Shown here in pieces: positions 15,290-24,234 of a stretch of 45,738 nt of DNA. How positions within the stretch are numbered: position 1 is the first letter of the stretch; each line of letters starts with the position of its first letter. A model generated the notes under the pieces. It was given only the letters and a program-made list of their open reading frames with translations, did no database searches and had not been told where the DNA came from. Source of the DNA: an uncultured bacterium. GTDB taxonomy: Bacteria > Actinomycetota > Coriobacteriia > Coriobacteriales > Coriobacteriaceae. The translations under genes were made by a program, and so were the position numbers. Where the stretch lies: contig CAJMRE010000012.1 in assembly GCA_905215755.1 (NCBI GenBank), positions 1 through 45,738 on the forward strand, read 5' to 3'.

Positions 15290-17236
15290 GTGCGTGTGGC
15301 CGGTCACGACAACATTCCAACGCTTGCCGAGCAGGTTTCGCGCGTTCCCACACAGCCCGGATGCTACCTTTGGAAGGATGCCAAGGGCGATGTCATCTAC
15401 GTGGGCAAGGCAAAAAACTTGCGTTCCCGTATGCGCCAGTACGTGACACTGCAGGATGAGCGTCAAAAGATCCCGCTGATGATGCAGCTGGTGGCGAGCT
15501 TTGACTATATCGTGGTGGAGACCGAGCACGAGGCGTTGGTGCTCGAGCGCAATTTGATTGGTCAGTACCATCCGTACTTTAACGTCGACCTCAAGGATGA
15601 CAAGAGCTACCCCTTTATCGCCATTACAAAGGGCGACCTGTATCCCGCTATCAAATATACGCGCGAGCGTCATAAGCCGGGAACGCGTTATTTTGGTCCC
15701 TATACCGATAGCCGTGCGGCACGTGAGACGATAGATACGCTGCGCAAGGTTATCCCCATCTGCTCCGCATCCTGTGCGGAGTGGCGTCGTTGTCGTCGTA
15801 TCGTCGAGTCCCACAGGGGCGAGGAAGACATCGTCAATATGATTTGCGCGCAAAACGGGCGTCCCTGCTTTGACTACCATGTCGGGCGCGGCCCGGGTGC
15901 GTGTGTCGGCGCGATTTCTCCTACGGACTATGCCAAGAACGTCAAACGTGTCGAACGTTTTTTGTCGGGCCATCGCAAGGATGTCGTCGATGAGCTGACC
16001 TCCGAGATGACGGATGCCGCCGAGGCGCTCGACTTTGAGCGCGCGGCACGCGTCAAACGTCGTTTGGAGGTCATCAGGGGTCTGGACGACCGTCAGCAAG
16101 TCGTTTTTCCCTCCAGTGTCGATATCGATGTCATCGGTTTCTATCGCGAGGAGACCATCTCCGCCGCTTGCGTCTTTGTCGTGCGTGAGGGTCGAACGGT
16201 TCGAACCTGCGAGTTCATTCTTGACAAGGGTCTTGATGTTGACGAGGAAGAGCTCCAGTCGGGCTTTCTTAAGCGCTATTACGACGAGACGGCCGATATT
16301 CCAGCTGAGATAAACCTCTCTGTCGAGCTTGAGGATGCGGAGGCGCTGGGGGAGTGGCTTGCAGGCAAGCGCGAGCGTTCCTGCCATCTCCATAGGCCGC
16401 AGCGTGGCGAAAAGCACCGTTTGCTCGATATGGCATCCAAAAATGCGCGCCATGCCCTCATGCGCTACATGATGCGAACGGGGTACGCTGACGACCGCAC
16501 CAATCAAGCGCTCCTGGAGCTCGAAAGCGCGCTGGCGCTGCCGGCGCCGCCGATGCGTATCGAGTGCTTCGATATCTCGACGCTGCATGGAACCTTTACC
16601 GTCGCCTCGATGGTGGTGTTTACCAACGGACGCGCCGACAAGAGCCAGTACCGTCGTTTTAAAATTCAGGCCGAATTGGACGAGGCAAACGACTTCGTGT
16701 CGATGTCCGAGGTTTTGGGACGACGCTATGCTCCCGAGCGCATGGCCGACGAGCGCTTTGGCTCGCGCCCCGATTTGCTCGTTGTCGATGGCGGTAAGCC
16801 GCAATTGACCGCTGCGATCAAGCAACTTGAGGCTCTTGGGCTCGATATACCAGTTTGTGGCTTGGCAAAGGCCGATGAGGAAGTTTTTGTGCCTTGGGAC
16901 GAGACTCCCGTCGTGCTGCCGACCGGGTCTGCTTCGCTCTATCTAATTAAACAGGTGCGCGATGAATCGCACCGTTTTGCAATCACATTCCATCGTGAGT
17001 TGCGCGATAAAGCCATGACAGTTTCGGTACTCGATGACGTTCCAGGCGTGGGACCCACCAGAAAACGTGCCCTTATGCGCCATTTTGGTTCGATGAAGCG
17101 TTTGCGCGCGGCGAGCGAGCAAGAGATCGCGGAAGTTCGCGGCATACCTGCCGATGTTGCCAAGGCGGTCCACGAGGCGCTCGTTGCGTGGAATGCCGAG
17201 CGCGCCGAGGCGGCGGCTGGCCATTCCGATAGCTAA
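15290..17236 (+). CDS. uvrC: Excinuclease ABC subunit C
   Basis: UvrC makes the two incisions of nucleotide excision repair. The 648-residue product has an N-terminal GIY-YIG nuclease (GCYLWKDAKGDVIYVGKAKNLRSR), a UVR domain (about residues 220-255) that pairs with UvrB, an RNase H-like second nuclease with the conserved IECFDIS and VVDGG blocks, and a C-terminal double helix-hairpin-helix (DVPGVGPTRKRALM). The start is taken as GTG at 15290, directly after the murJ stop; GTG at 15296 is an alternative two codons in. Neither has a strong ribosome-binding site, suggesting coupling to murJ. Confidence 0.96.
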   Translation: MRVAGHDNIPTLAEQVSRVPTQPGCYLWKDAKGDVIYVGKAKNLRSRMRQYVTLQDERQKIPLMMQLVASFDYIVVETEHEALVLERNLIGQYHPYFNVDLKDDKSYPFIAITKGDLYPAIKYTRERHKPGTRYFGPYTDSRAARETIDTLRKVIPICSASCAEWRRCRRIVESHRGEEDIVNMICAQNGRPCFDYHVGRGPGACVGAISPTDYAKNVKRVERFLSGHRKDVVDELTSEMTDAAEALDFERAARVKRRLEVIRGLDDRQQVVFPSSVDIDVIGFYREETISAACVFVVREGRTVRTCEFILDKGLDVDEEELQSGFLKRYYDETADIPAEINLSVELEDAEALGEWLAGKRERSCHLHRPQRGEKHRLLDMASKNARHALMRYMMRTGYADDRTNQALLELESALALPAPPMRIECFDISTLHGTFTVASMVVFTNGRADKSQYRRFKIQAELDEANDFVSMSEVLGRRYAPERMADERFGSRPDLLVVDGGKPQLTAAIKQLEALGLDIPVCGLAKADEEVFVPWDETPVVLPTGSASLYLIKQVRDESHRFAITFHRELRDKAMTVSVLDDVPGVGPTRKRALMRHFGSMKRLRAASEQEIAEVRGIPADVAKAVHEALVAWNAERAEAAAGHSDS

Positions 17237-17601
17237 ACACGAGCCTAAACTACTGATATACATGATTGCGTGATTTTCAACCATTTATTTCGCCATGATT
17301 GCATGCTGGTTTCGGGTTTTATTAACGCTAAAACGTTTGACTAGTCATGGTGAACAACCCTGCTATCCTGCGGGTTGACGAAGACTGATATCTCACCTCG
17401 TCGATACATACTGTCTGGCGAATCATTTGTCAATGAATTCGGTGAACGGTAGTAAATACCGTTCAAGCGTATGTATGTATCGGTCGCCGAGCGCGGCACC
17501 TCAGTTGGGTTCGTCGGTAGGTAAGGTATATATCGTCCGCAAGTTGCGCGGGGGCAAGTCTAGGTGCTCCCGAGTAAGATTCTCTATTGATAGGAGAAGA
17601 C
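17237..17601 (+). other. 365-base non-coding leader before the nan transporter
   Basis: No gene is seen. A short hairpin (CAACCC 17355-17360 with GGGTTG 17372-17377) follows a possible -35 TTGACT at 17337-17342; the best -10 candidate, TATCCT at 17364, is spaced 21 bases away, so I assign no promoter firmly. A larger folded element occupies 17401-17483. The last 100 bases hold little structure apart from CCGC/GCGG pairing near 17540 and the AGGAGAA ribosome-binding site at 17592-17598. The length and structure suggest a regulated 5' leader. Confidence 0.6.
17401..17483 (+). ncRNA. Predicted structured leader element (three-way junction)
   Basis: A closing helix pairs 17401-17411 with 17473-17483 (ten Watson-Crick pairs plus a terminal T-G). 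Inside it sit two hairpins: 17420-17440 (GAATCATT against AATGAATTC with one bulge, loop TGTC) and a perfect 9-bp hairpin, TGAACGGTA (17443-17451) with TACCGTTCA (17457-17465), loop GTAAA. It may act as a cis-regulatory RNA for the transporter operon. Alternatively the 9-bp arms could be a DNA operator. I recognise no known riboswitch class. Confidence 0.45.
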
Positions 17602-19215
17602 ATGGCCATCATCAACAAGGGTATGTCCAGGCGTTCGTTCCTCGGCCTCACCGGCAGCGTCGCTGCTGTCGCCGGCCTTGGTCTCACTGGCTGCGGTGGC
17701 AGCTCTAGCGACGAGGGTTCCGCTTCCGGCTCCACCGATTCCGCCAACCGTGGCGGCGGCGTGATCACCGCTGGTTCCGCTTACGCTCCGTCCAGCTTCG
17801 ATCCCGCCAGCACCGGCTCCGCTGTGGGCCTGGGTGCTAACTGGCACGTCGTCGAGGGCCTCTACGGCATCGATTACCACGACTACAGCACCTTCAACGA
17901 GCTCGCCACCGACGATCCCAAGTCTGTGGACGACACCACTTTCGAGGTCACCATCCGCAAGGGCGCCAAGTTCTCCGATGGCACCGAGGTCACCGCTGAC
18001 GATGTCGTTGCCTCCTACACCGCTTGCGCCGCTTCCGCTACCTATGCTCCGTTCTTCCAGCCCTTCGAGTCCATCGAGGCCAAGGACGCCAGCACCGTGA
18101 CGGTCAAGACCAAGGTCCCCAACTTCTCCCTGCTCAAGGATCGTCTGGCCATCGTCCGCGTTACCCCGGCCACCCAGACCGAGGAGGATCGCGCCAAGCA
18201 GCCGATCGGCTCCGGCCCCTGGATGTACGACTCTATCTCCGATACCGAGATCACCCTGGTTCCCAACCCCGAGTACAACGGTGAGTATGCTGCCGAGGAT
18301 AAGAAGATCCAGTACAGCATCCTGACCGACCCCACTGCTCGCGTTACCGCTCAGCAGGAGGGCTCCACGCTCGTTATGGAGCTCGTTACCGCTGACGCCG
18401 TCGACCAGCTCGAGAGCGCCGGCTGCAAGATTGACAACGTTCAGGGTTTCGGCACCCGCTTCATCATGTTCAACGTCGCCAAGGAGCCTTGGAACAACGT
18501 CAAGGTCCGTCAGGCTGTCATGTATGCGCTCGACACCGAGAAGATGGTCAGCAACACCTTCGCCGGCCTTGCCACCGCTGCCAGCTGCTACCTGCCCAAG
18601 AGCTTCACCAACTATCATGAGGCTTCCACGGTGTACAAGACCGACACCAAGAAGGCTAAGAAGCTCATCGAGGAGTCTGGCATCACCCCGGGTGCCATCA
18701 CCCTGCGCACCACCGACAACGAGCAGATTAAGGGCATGGCCGCCCAGGTCAAGAACGACCTCGACGCTCTCGGCTTCGATGTGACCATCCAGACCGATAC
18801 CTCGCCGGCCACCTACGCCGCCATCGACGGCGGCGAGGCCTACGATATCCTCCTTGCCCCTGGCGATCCTTCCTGCTTCGGCGCCGACCCCGACCTGCTG
18901 CTCAACTGGTGGTACGGCGACAACGTCTGGATGCAGACCCGTTGCCCGTGGAAGGAGTCCGCTGAGTGGCAGAAGCTCCACGGTCTCATGGACGAGGCTC
19001 TTGCCGCCGAGGGCGACGAGCAGCAGAAGAAGTGGAACGAGTGTTTCGACATCATTGCCGACAACGCCGTTCTGTACCCCGTTGTCCACGTCAAGACCGT
19101 CTCCGCTTCTTGGGACGATCCGTCCACTGCGCCCAATGGCGAGGCCCTCGATGGTTTCAAGGGCATCGGCACGACGAGCATGTCCTTCAGGGGCGTTGCG
19201 ACCGTCAAGGCGTAA
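17602..19215 (+). CDS. ABC transporter substrate-binding lipoprotein, family 5
   Basis: A 537-residue extracellular solute-binding protein (SBP_bac_5, the OppA/DppA family). The N-terminus has a twin-arginine motif SRRSFLGL (residues 9-16), a hydrophobic core and a lipobox LTGC with Cys31, so it is probably exported folded by Tat and lipid-anchored. A Gly/Ser-rich linker follows. Although the family mostly binds peptides, the operon goes on with sialic-acid catabolic genes, and peptide-type importers of sialic acid (the SAT type) are known; sialic acid is therefore the likely ligand by context. Codon use is strongly biased, suggesting high expression. AGGAGAA precedes the ATG at 17602. Confidence 0.85.
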   Translation: MAIINKGMSRRSFLGLTGSVAAVAGLGLTGCGGSSSDEGSASGSTDSANRGGGVITAGSAYAPSSFDPASTGSAVGLGANWHVVEGLYGIDYHDYSTFNELATDDPKSVDDTTFEVTIRKGAKFSDGTEVTADDVVASYTACAASATYAPFFQPFESIEAKDASTVTVKTKVPNFSLLKDRLAIVRVTPATQTEEDRAKQPIGSGPWMYDSISDTEITLVPNPEYNGEYAAEDKKIQYSILTDPTARVTAQQEGSTLVMELVTADAVDQLESAGCKIDNVQGFGTRFIMFNVAKEPWNNVKVRQAVMYALDTEKMVSNTFAGLATAASCYLPKSFTNYHEASTVYKTDTKKAKKLIEESGITPGAITLRTTDNEQIKGMAAQVKNDLDALGFDVTIQTDTSPATYAAIDGGEAYDILLAPGDPSCFGADPDLLLNWWYGDNVWMQTRCPWKESAEWQKLHGLMDEALAAEGDEQQKKWNECFDIIADNAVLYPVVHVKTVSASWDDPSTAPNGEALDGFKGIGTTSMSFRGVATVKA

Positions 19216-19277
19216 GACTCGCTTGAGTCTATATGCAGGATGTCGGTCATTGGGACCGTATCCTCATAGTTGAAACA

Positions 19278-19311
19278 AAGACCCGGGCGGCAACGATGTC
19301 GCTCGGGTCTT
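19278..19311 (+). terminator. Stem-loop between binding protein and permease genes
   Basis: A 15-bp stem (19278-19292 with 19297-19311, two G-T pairs) with loop ACGA lies 62 bases after the binding-protein stop and before the permease. There is no strong T-run. In many importer operons such a stem-loop raises binding-protein output over permease by partial termination or by protecting the upstream mRNA. Confidence 0.6.
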
Positions 19312-19372
19312 GTAATGAGTATCCGTACTCATATACCAGTTGGTCCTACCGACAAAAGAAAGGGGAGAGAAC

Positions 19373-20329
19373 GTGAACAACTTGCTACGTTTGATTGGAA
19401 GGCGTCTTGTGGCGCTGCCGATCATGGCATTGGGCGTCACCGTCCTGGTGTTCTTCCTTATGTCGTTCTCCAAGACCGACCCCGCCTACACGGCGTTGGG
19501 TGACGGTGCCTCGCCCGAGGCGGTTGCCGAGTACCATGAGAAGTATGGTCTGGACGACCCCTGGCCCGTGCGCTACGTGCGCTATATGGGCGATTTGATC
19601 CATGGCGACATGGGCACCTATGGTGCTGCTCGCAACTCCGTTGCCAAGCGCATCTCCACGGCCCTGCCCGTCACGATGCAGCTGACCTTTATCGGTCTTG
19701 CCATCGGTGCGGTCGTTTCGTTTTTGCTCGGCGTCATCGCGGCACTGTATCGCGACAAATGGCCGGACCAAGTGATCCGCGTCTTTTCCATCGCCGGCTT
19801 GGCAACCCCGTCGTTCTGGCTTGCCGTTCTGTTGATCCTGCTGTTCTCTTCCTACCTTAAGGTGCTCCCGGCATCGGGTGCTCTGCCTCACTTCACCACG
19901 AATCCGGTTGGCTATCTGGGACGTATGATCATGCCCGCTATCGCCTTGGCATTTCCGCTGACGGGCCAGATGACTCGTATCGTGCGTACCGCCATGGTCG
20001 AGGAGCTCGACAAGGATTATGTCCGTATGGCTCGCGGCGCCGGCGTTCCCGAGAAGGTCGTCGTCGGCATCAACGTTCTTCGCAATGCGCTGATCACCCC
20101 GGTCACCACCCTCGGTCTTAAGATCGGTTACCTCATGGGCGGCGCCGTCGTCATCGAGGTTATCTTCAACCTCCCCGGCATGGGCACTGCGATTCTGCAG
20201 GGCGTTCAGGGCAACGAGGCGAACCTGGTTCAGGGCGTCGTTATCGTCGTTGCTCTTGCCTTCATCATCATCAACATCGTGGTTGACATGCTCTACCTGC
20301 TCATCAACCCGCGCATCAGGACGGTGTAG
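19373..20329 (+). CDS. ABC transporter permease, DppB/OppB type
   Basis: A 318-residue inner-membrane permease with about six helices. It begins RRLVALPIMALGVTVLVFFLM, typical of DppB, and has the cytoplasmic coupling loop ELDKDYVRMARGAGVPEKVV (EAA motif) and the family GAVVIEVIFNLPGMG segment. GTG at 19373 is chosen because AGGGGAGAG lies just upstream; a TTG at 19340 is in frame but lacks a ribosome-binding site. It pairs with the permease half of the next gene to form the membrane channel. Confidence 0.88.
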   Translation: MNNLLRLIGRRLVALPIMALGVTVLVFFLMSFSKTDPAYTALGDGASPEAVAEYHEKYGLDDPWPVRYVRYMGDLIHGDMGTYGAARNSVAKRISTALPVTMQLTFIGLAIGAVVSFLLGVIAALYRDKWPDQVIRVFSIAGLATPSFWLAVLLILLFSSYLKVLPASGALPHFTTNPVGYLGRMIMPAIALAFPLTGQMTRIVRTAMVEELDKDYVRMARGAGVPEKVVVGINVLRNALITPVTTLGLKIGYLMGGAVVIEVIFNLPGMGTAILQGVQGNEANLVQGVVIVVALAFIIINIVVDMLYLLINPRIRTV

Positions 20330-20332
20330 ATT

Positions 20333-22348
20333 ATGGTAAAGATTCGAGAGAAGCAAACCGAGCAGCTCGAGAAGGCTGCCTCCAAGGGGCTCAAGCTCGG
20401 TGGCTGGAAGAAGATGACGTTGTCTTCTAAGATTGCCGCCGTCGTGCTGGTGCTGGTCGCCCTGACTGCGATTCTGGCGCCCCTTCTTGCCCCCTATAGC
20501 CCGGTCGAGATCTTTACGGCTCGCCAGGCTCCCGGCAACGGATTTATCTTCGGTACCGACGATAAGGGTCGCGACATTCTGTCGCGTATGCTCTACGGTG
20601 GTCGTTACTCGCTGATTATCGGCTTTGGCGCCACCGCCATGGCTCTGGTCTGCGGCTCGGTCGTGGGCGCCCTTGCAGCGGTTTCGCGCAAGGCCGTCTC
20701 CGAGACGATCATGCGTATCCTGGACATCATCATGTCCATCCCGGGCATCGCCCTCGCGGCCGTCTTTGTCTCCATCCTGGGCAACTCCGTGCCGTCGATC
20801 ATCTTCGCCATCGGCTTTATGTACACTCCGCAGATTGCCCGTATCGTGCGCGCCAACATCGTGTCCGAGTACGGCGAGGACTATGTCCGCGCGGTCATCG
20901 TTTCCGGCGCCAAGGCTCCGTGGATTTTGATCAAGCATGTTCTGCGTAACTGCATCGCCCCGATCATGGTCTTCACCGTTACCCTGGTCGCCGACGCCAT
21001 CATCTTCGAGGCCTCGCTGACCTTCATCGGCGCTGGTATCCAGGAGCCCACCGCTACCTGGGGCAACATCCTCGCCGACGCCCGCGGCGGCGTGCTCGCC
21101 GGCCGTTGGTGGCAGGCACTGTTCCCAGGCCTGGCCATCATGATCACCTGCCTGGCGCTCAACATCCTCTCCGAGGGCATTACCGACGCCATGGCCGCTG
21201 CTCCCTCCGCCGCCCTGGATCCCACCGATTCCTCCAAGCGTCGCGAGGCCGACCTGCTGGTCTCCGACCCCGTTCGAGCCTACAAGGAGCAGGCCCAGTC
21301 CCTCTCCGCTCGCCTTGGCGCCCTGCGCGATGTCGAGCTCAAGCGTGACGATCGCCATGTGCCCGACGAGTCTGTTGAACCGATTCTCTCGGTCCGTGAC
21401 TTCTGCATCCAGTTTGAGCATCACGGTGATATCAACGTCGTCGACCATGTCAACTTTGACGTCCGTCCTGGTCAGACCATGGGCCTGGTGGGCGAGTCCG
21501 GTTGCGGTAAGTCCATCACCACGCTGGCCATCATGGGCCTGACCGACGATGACGAGCACCTTTCCGGCGAGGTCCTCTGGGAGGGCCGTGACCTGCTCAA
21601 GATGAGCAAGAAGGAGTGGTTCGGCCTGCGCGGTACCGATATCGCTATGGTCTATCAGGACGCCCTGTCCTCGCTCAACCCCTCCATGCTCATCTCTGCC
21701 CAGATGAAGCAGCTCACCAAGCGCGGCGGAACCCGCAGCGCCGAGGAGCTCCTGGAGCTCGTCGGCCTCGATCCCAAGCGCACGCTCGAGAGCTATCCGC
21801 ACGAGCTTTCCGGCGGCCAGCGTCAGCGTGTCCTGATCGCTATGGCCCTTACCCGCGACCCCAAGCTGGTCATCTGCGACGAACCCACGACCGCTCTGGA
21901 CGTTACCGTCCAGAAGCAGGTCATCAAGCTGCTCAACGATCTTCAGGCCAAGCTCGGCTTTGCCATGATCTTCGTTTCGCACGACCTGGCGCTGGTCGCC
22001 GAGGTCGCCCACAACATCACGGTTATGTACGCTGGCCAGGTTATCGAGCAGGCACCCACCAAGGAGCTGCTCACTAACCCGATCCACGAGTACACCCGCG
22101 GTCTTCTGGGTTCCGTTCTGTCCATCGAGAGCGGTTCGGGCCGCCTGCACCAGGTGCCCGGCGCCGTTCCGAGTCCGCGCGATTTCCCCAAGGGCGATCG
22201 CTTCGCGCCCCGCTCGAGCCATCCGCGTATTGGCCTGGACACCCGTCCGGTCTTCAAGCGCGTGCCCGGCACCGAGCACTTCTATTCCGAGCTCCCCGAC
22301 GAGGTGCTCAAGGCAAATGGTTTGACCCCTCACGCGGAGGTGATGTAG
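20333..22348 (+). CDS. Fused ABC permease (DppC-like) and ATPase (DppD-like)
   Basis: One 671-residue polypeptide carries two transporter parts. Residues 1 to about 285 form a DppC-like permease, with a cytoplasmic lysine-rich start, FGTDDKGRDILSRMLYG, and an EAA loop at EYGEDYVRAVIVSGAKAPW. A charged linker (about 285-345) leads to a DppD-like ATPase: Walker A GESGCGKS (387-394), signature LSGGQRQRV (from 492), Walker B and EPTTALD, and an H-loop in VSHDLALV. The C-terminal tail (about 600-671) is the peptide-transporter-type extension, though without its usual cysteines. The reading frame is continuous with no sign of assembly error. Similar fusions are known in some sialic-acid SAT and actinobacterial importers (from memory). 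Starts three bases after the upstream permease. Confidence 0.88.
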   Translation: MVKIREKQTEQLEKAASKGLKLGGWKKMTLSSKIAAVVLVLVALTAILAPLLAPYSPVEIFTARQAPGNGFIFGTDDKGRDILSRMLYGGRYSLIIGFGATAMALVCGSVVGALAAVSRKAVSETIMRILDIIMSIPGIALAAVFVSILGNSVPSIIFAIGFMYTPQIARIVRANIVSEYGEDYVRAVIVSGAKAPWILIKHVLRNCIAPIMVFTVTLVADAIIFEASLTFIGAGIQEPTATWGNILADARGGVLAGRWWQALFPGLAIMITCLALNILSEGITDAMAAAPSAALDPTDSSKRREADLLVSDPVRAYKEQAQSLSARLGALRDVELKRDDRHVPDESVEPILSVRDFCIQFEHHGDINVVDHVNFDVRPGQTMGLVGESGCGKSITTLAIMGLTDDDEHLSGEVLWEGRDLLKMSKKEWFGLRGTDIAMVYQDALSSLNPSMLISAQMKQLTKRGGTRSAEELLELVGLDPKRTLESYPHELSGGQRQRVLIAMALTRDPKLVICDEPTTALDVTVQKQVIKLLNDLQAKLGFAMIFVSHDLALVAEVAHNITVMYAGQVIEQAPTKELLTNPIHEYTRGLLGSVLSIESGSGRLHQVPGAVPSPRDFPKGDRFAPRSSHPRIGLDTRPVFKRVPGTEHFYSELPDEVLKANGLTPHAEVM

Positions 22349-23176
22349 ATGAGCGAGACCGCAGTCAACGGCGTCGAGCCGATCATCTTCCTTGATGACG
22401 TCCACGTCACCTTTAGGACCCGTACCGGCTCGATTCTGCACCCCAACCTGGTTCACGCCGTCCAGGGTGTAACGATTAGGCTCATGCCCGGTCAGACGAT
22501 CGGCATCGTCGGCGAGTCCGGTTGCGGTAAGTCCACCACCGCCAACGTCATGTGCGGCCTGCAGGCCCCCACGAGCGGCAAGGTCTACTTTAAGGGCAAG
22601 GACGTTACCAAACGTACCGCCGAGGACCGTCGCCACATGGGTCGCGTCATCTCGGTCGTGTTTCAAAACCCGGCCACGGCGCTCAACCCCCGCATGGTCG
22701 TTCGCGAGCAACTGCTCGACCCCATGCGCGTCCACAACCTGGGTACCGAGGCCGAGCAGGAGAAGCGCGTCAAAGAGCTCCTGGAGCTCACCGGTCTGCC
22801 CAGCTCCGCCGCCGAGGTTCTTCCCGGTCAGCTTTCGGGCGGCCAGCGCCAGCGCGTCGCAATTGCCCGTGCCCTGTCGCTGAACCCCGATGCCATCATC
22901 GCCGACGAGCCCACCTCGGCTCTGGACGTTTCGGTCCGCGCGCAGATTCTGAACCTGCTGACCGACCTTAAGAAGGAGCTCGGCCTGGCCATGGTGTTCA
23001 TCAGCCATGACATCCAGACGGTCCGCTATATCTCTGACGACATCATCGTTATGAATGGCGGCAAGATCGTCGAGCAGGGCGAGGCCAAGCAGGTCTTCCA
23101 GCATCCCCAGGACCCCTACACCAAGATGCTGCTCGGCGCTGCGCCGTCGCTGCTGCACCCCAAGCTCGGCGAATAG
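22349..23176 (+). CDS. ABC transporter ATP-binding protein, DppF/OppF type
   Basis: A 275-residue ATPase starting directly after the fused gene's stop behind CGGAGGTGAT. Walker A is GESGCGKS (residues 55-62); the signature LSGGQRQRV, IIADEPTSALDVS and H-loop FISHD are intact. The protein ends at KMLLGAAPSLLHPKLGE, soon after the nucleotide-binding domain, so it lacks the cysteine-containing C-terminal oligopeptide-family extension present in the DppD and DppF of the second importer in this window. It would dimerise with the ATPase half of the fused protein. Confidence 0.9.
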   Translation: MSETAVNGVEPIIFLDDVHVTFRTRTGSILHPNLVHAVQGVTIRLMPGQTIGIVGESGCGKSTTANVMCGLQAPTSGKVYFKGKDVTKRTAEDRRHMGRVISVVFQNPATALNPRMVVREQLLDPMRVHNLGTEAEQEKRVKELLELTGLPSSAAEVLPGQLSGGQRQRVAIARALSLNPDAIIADEPTSALDVSVRAQILNLLTDLKKELGLAMVFISHDIQTVRYISDDIIVMNGGKIVEQGEAKQVFQHPQDPYTKMLLGAAPSLLHPKLGE

Positions 23177-23192
23177 CCTCGCTTTCCCTCCC

Positions 23193-23220
23193 GTGCGCCC
23201 GGTTCCCTTGCCGGGCGCAC
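23193..23220 (+). terminator. Stem-loop between transporter and esterase genes
   Basis: Perfect 10-bp stem GTGCGCCCGG (23193-23202) with CCGGGCGCAC (23211-23220), loop TTCCCTTG, 17 bases after the ATPase stop. It is followed by CTCCGTTGCG rather than a T-run, so it is more likely an attenuator or RNA-stability element than a full terminator. Confidence 0.55.
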
Positions 23221-23256
23221 CTCCGTTGCGATTTCGAAAGGTTGGGTTCACGAGCC

Positions 23257-24234
23257 ATGCCAAGTGCTCAGGAGCTACAACATCAATTTGGTGAATATCG
23301 AGGCGCCATGCCCCGTCCATCAGATTTCGATCTCTTTTGGAAGGATCGCATGGCCGAGGCCGACGCCGTCGGGCTTGACTATGCGATCGACACGGCATCG
23401 GTCACCGATACCGCGACCTGCCAACTTTTCGACCTCTGGTATACCGGCATGTGTGGAGCTCGCCTGCATGCCAAGTACCTTAAACCCGTCTCGGACGAGC
23501 CCGTGCCATTGGTGCTTCAGTTCCATGGGTATCCGGGTGCAAGCCGCAGCTGGTTTGAGCAGGCGTCGTTTGCGGGCATGGGCATGGCACTCATCGCCCT
23601 CGACTGCCCCGGCCAAGGAGGTCCCTCCGAGGACATTGGTGGATTTGAGGGCACAACGGTTGCCGGGCATATCGTCGCCGGCATCGACGGCGACCCGGCC
23701 AACCTCTACTATGTCCGCTTGCACCAAGATATTCGCATCCTGTGCCGTATTGTTCGCGAGCTCGAGGGCATCGATCTTTCTCGTGTGTTTGTGAACGGCG
23801 CGTCGCAGGGTGGTGGTTTGGGCATTGCGACCTGTGCGCTTAACAGCGAGCTTATCAATCGTGCCGCCATCCTCTATCCCTTCCTGTCAGATTTCCGCCT
23901 AGTCTGGGATTTGGATGCAGACGACATTGCCTACGAGGGCCTGCGCTATTGGTCTCGCTGGTTTGACGAGGACTCGACTCGTATTGACGAAGCCTATGCC
24001 AAGCTGGCGTACTTCGATTCCAAGAACTTTGCCCCTATGGTCAAATGCCCCGTGCTGTTTGGCACCGGCACAGCCGATATCGTCTGCCCGCCAGCGACGC
24101 AGTTTGCGGTCTATAACAACCTGACCTGCGAAAAGCGTCATGAGTTCTTTGAAGGCTTTGGCCACGAGGAGATTCAGGATTTTGACGATCTGATCATTCC
24201 GTTTTTCTGCAAGGGAGGGGAGGCTCATGTCTAA
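23257..24234 (+). CDS. Acetylxylan esterase-family (CE7) hydrolase
   Basis: A 325-residue alpha/beta hydrolase of the AXE1/cephalosporin-C deacetylase family (carbohydrate esterase family 7). The oxyanion region is VLQFHGYPG, the nucleophile elbow GASQGG gives Ser183, the acid is Asp274 in GTADIVCPP, and the base is His303 in GFGHEE, all in canonical order. Family members remove acetyl groups from sugars. Within a sialic-acid operon the likely substrate is O-acetylated sialic acid, which must be deacetylated before NanA cleavage; this is inference. The ATG at 23257 is 15 bases beyond GAAAGG, a rather long spacing; TTG at 23242 is a less likely start. The end overlaps the next gene by 8 bases. 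Confidence 0.85.
   Translation: MPSAQELQHQFGEYRGAMPRPSDFDLFWKDRMAEADAVGLDYAIDTASVTDTATCQLFDLWYTGMCGARLHAKYLKPVSDEPVPLVLQFHGYPGASRSWFEQASFAGMGMALIALDCPGQGGPSEDIGGFEGTTVAGHIVAGIDGDPANLYYVRLHQDIRILCRIVRELEGIDLSRVFVNGASQGGGLGIATCALNSELINRAAILYPFLSDFRLVWDLDADDIAYEGLRYWSRWFDEDSTRIDEAYAKLAYFDSKNFAPMVKCPVLFGTGTADIVCPPATQFAVYNNLTCEKRHEFFEGFGHEEIQDFDDLIIPFFCKGGEAHV

Noticed and set aside
17602..19215. Nickel or dipeptide import as the role of the first importer
   Set aside because: The family permits it, but co-direction and closeness to nanA, nanK and nanE make sialic acid the better hypothesis.
19385..23398. Very long open frame on the minus strand opposite the first importer (over 1300 codons)
   Set aside because: It lies wholly antisense to four clear transporter genes, has no ribosome-binding site or domain, and its composition is a by-product of GC-ending codon bias on the other strand.
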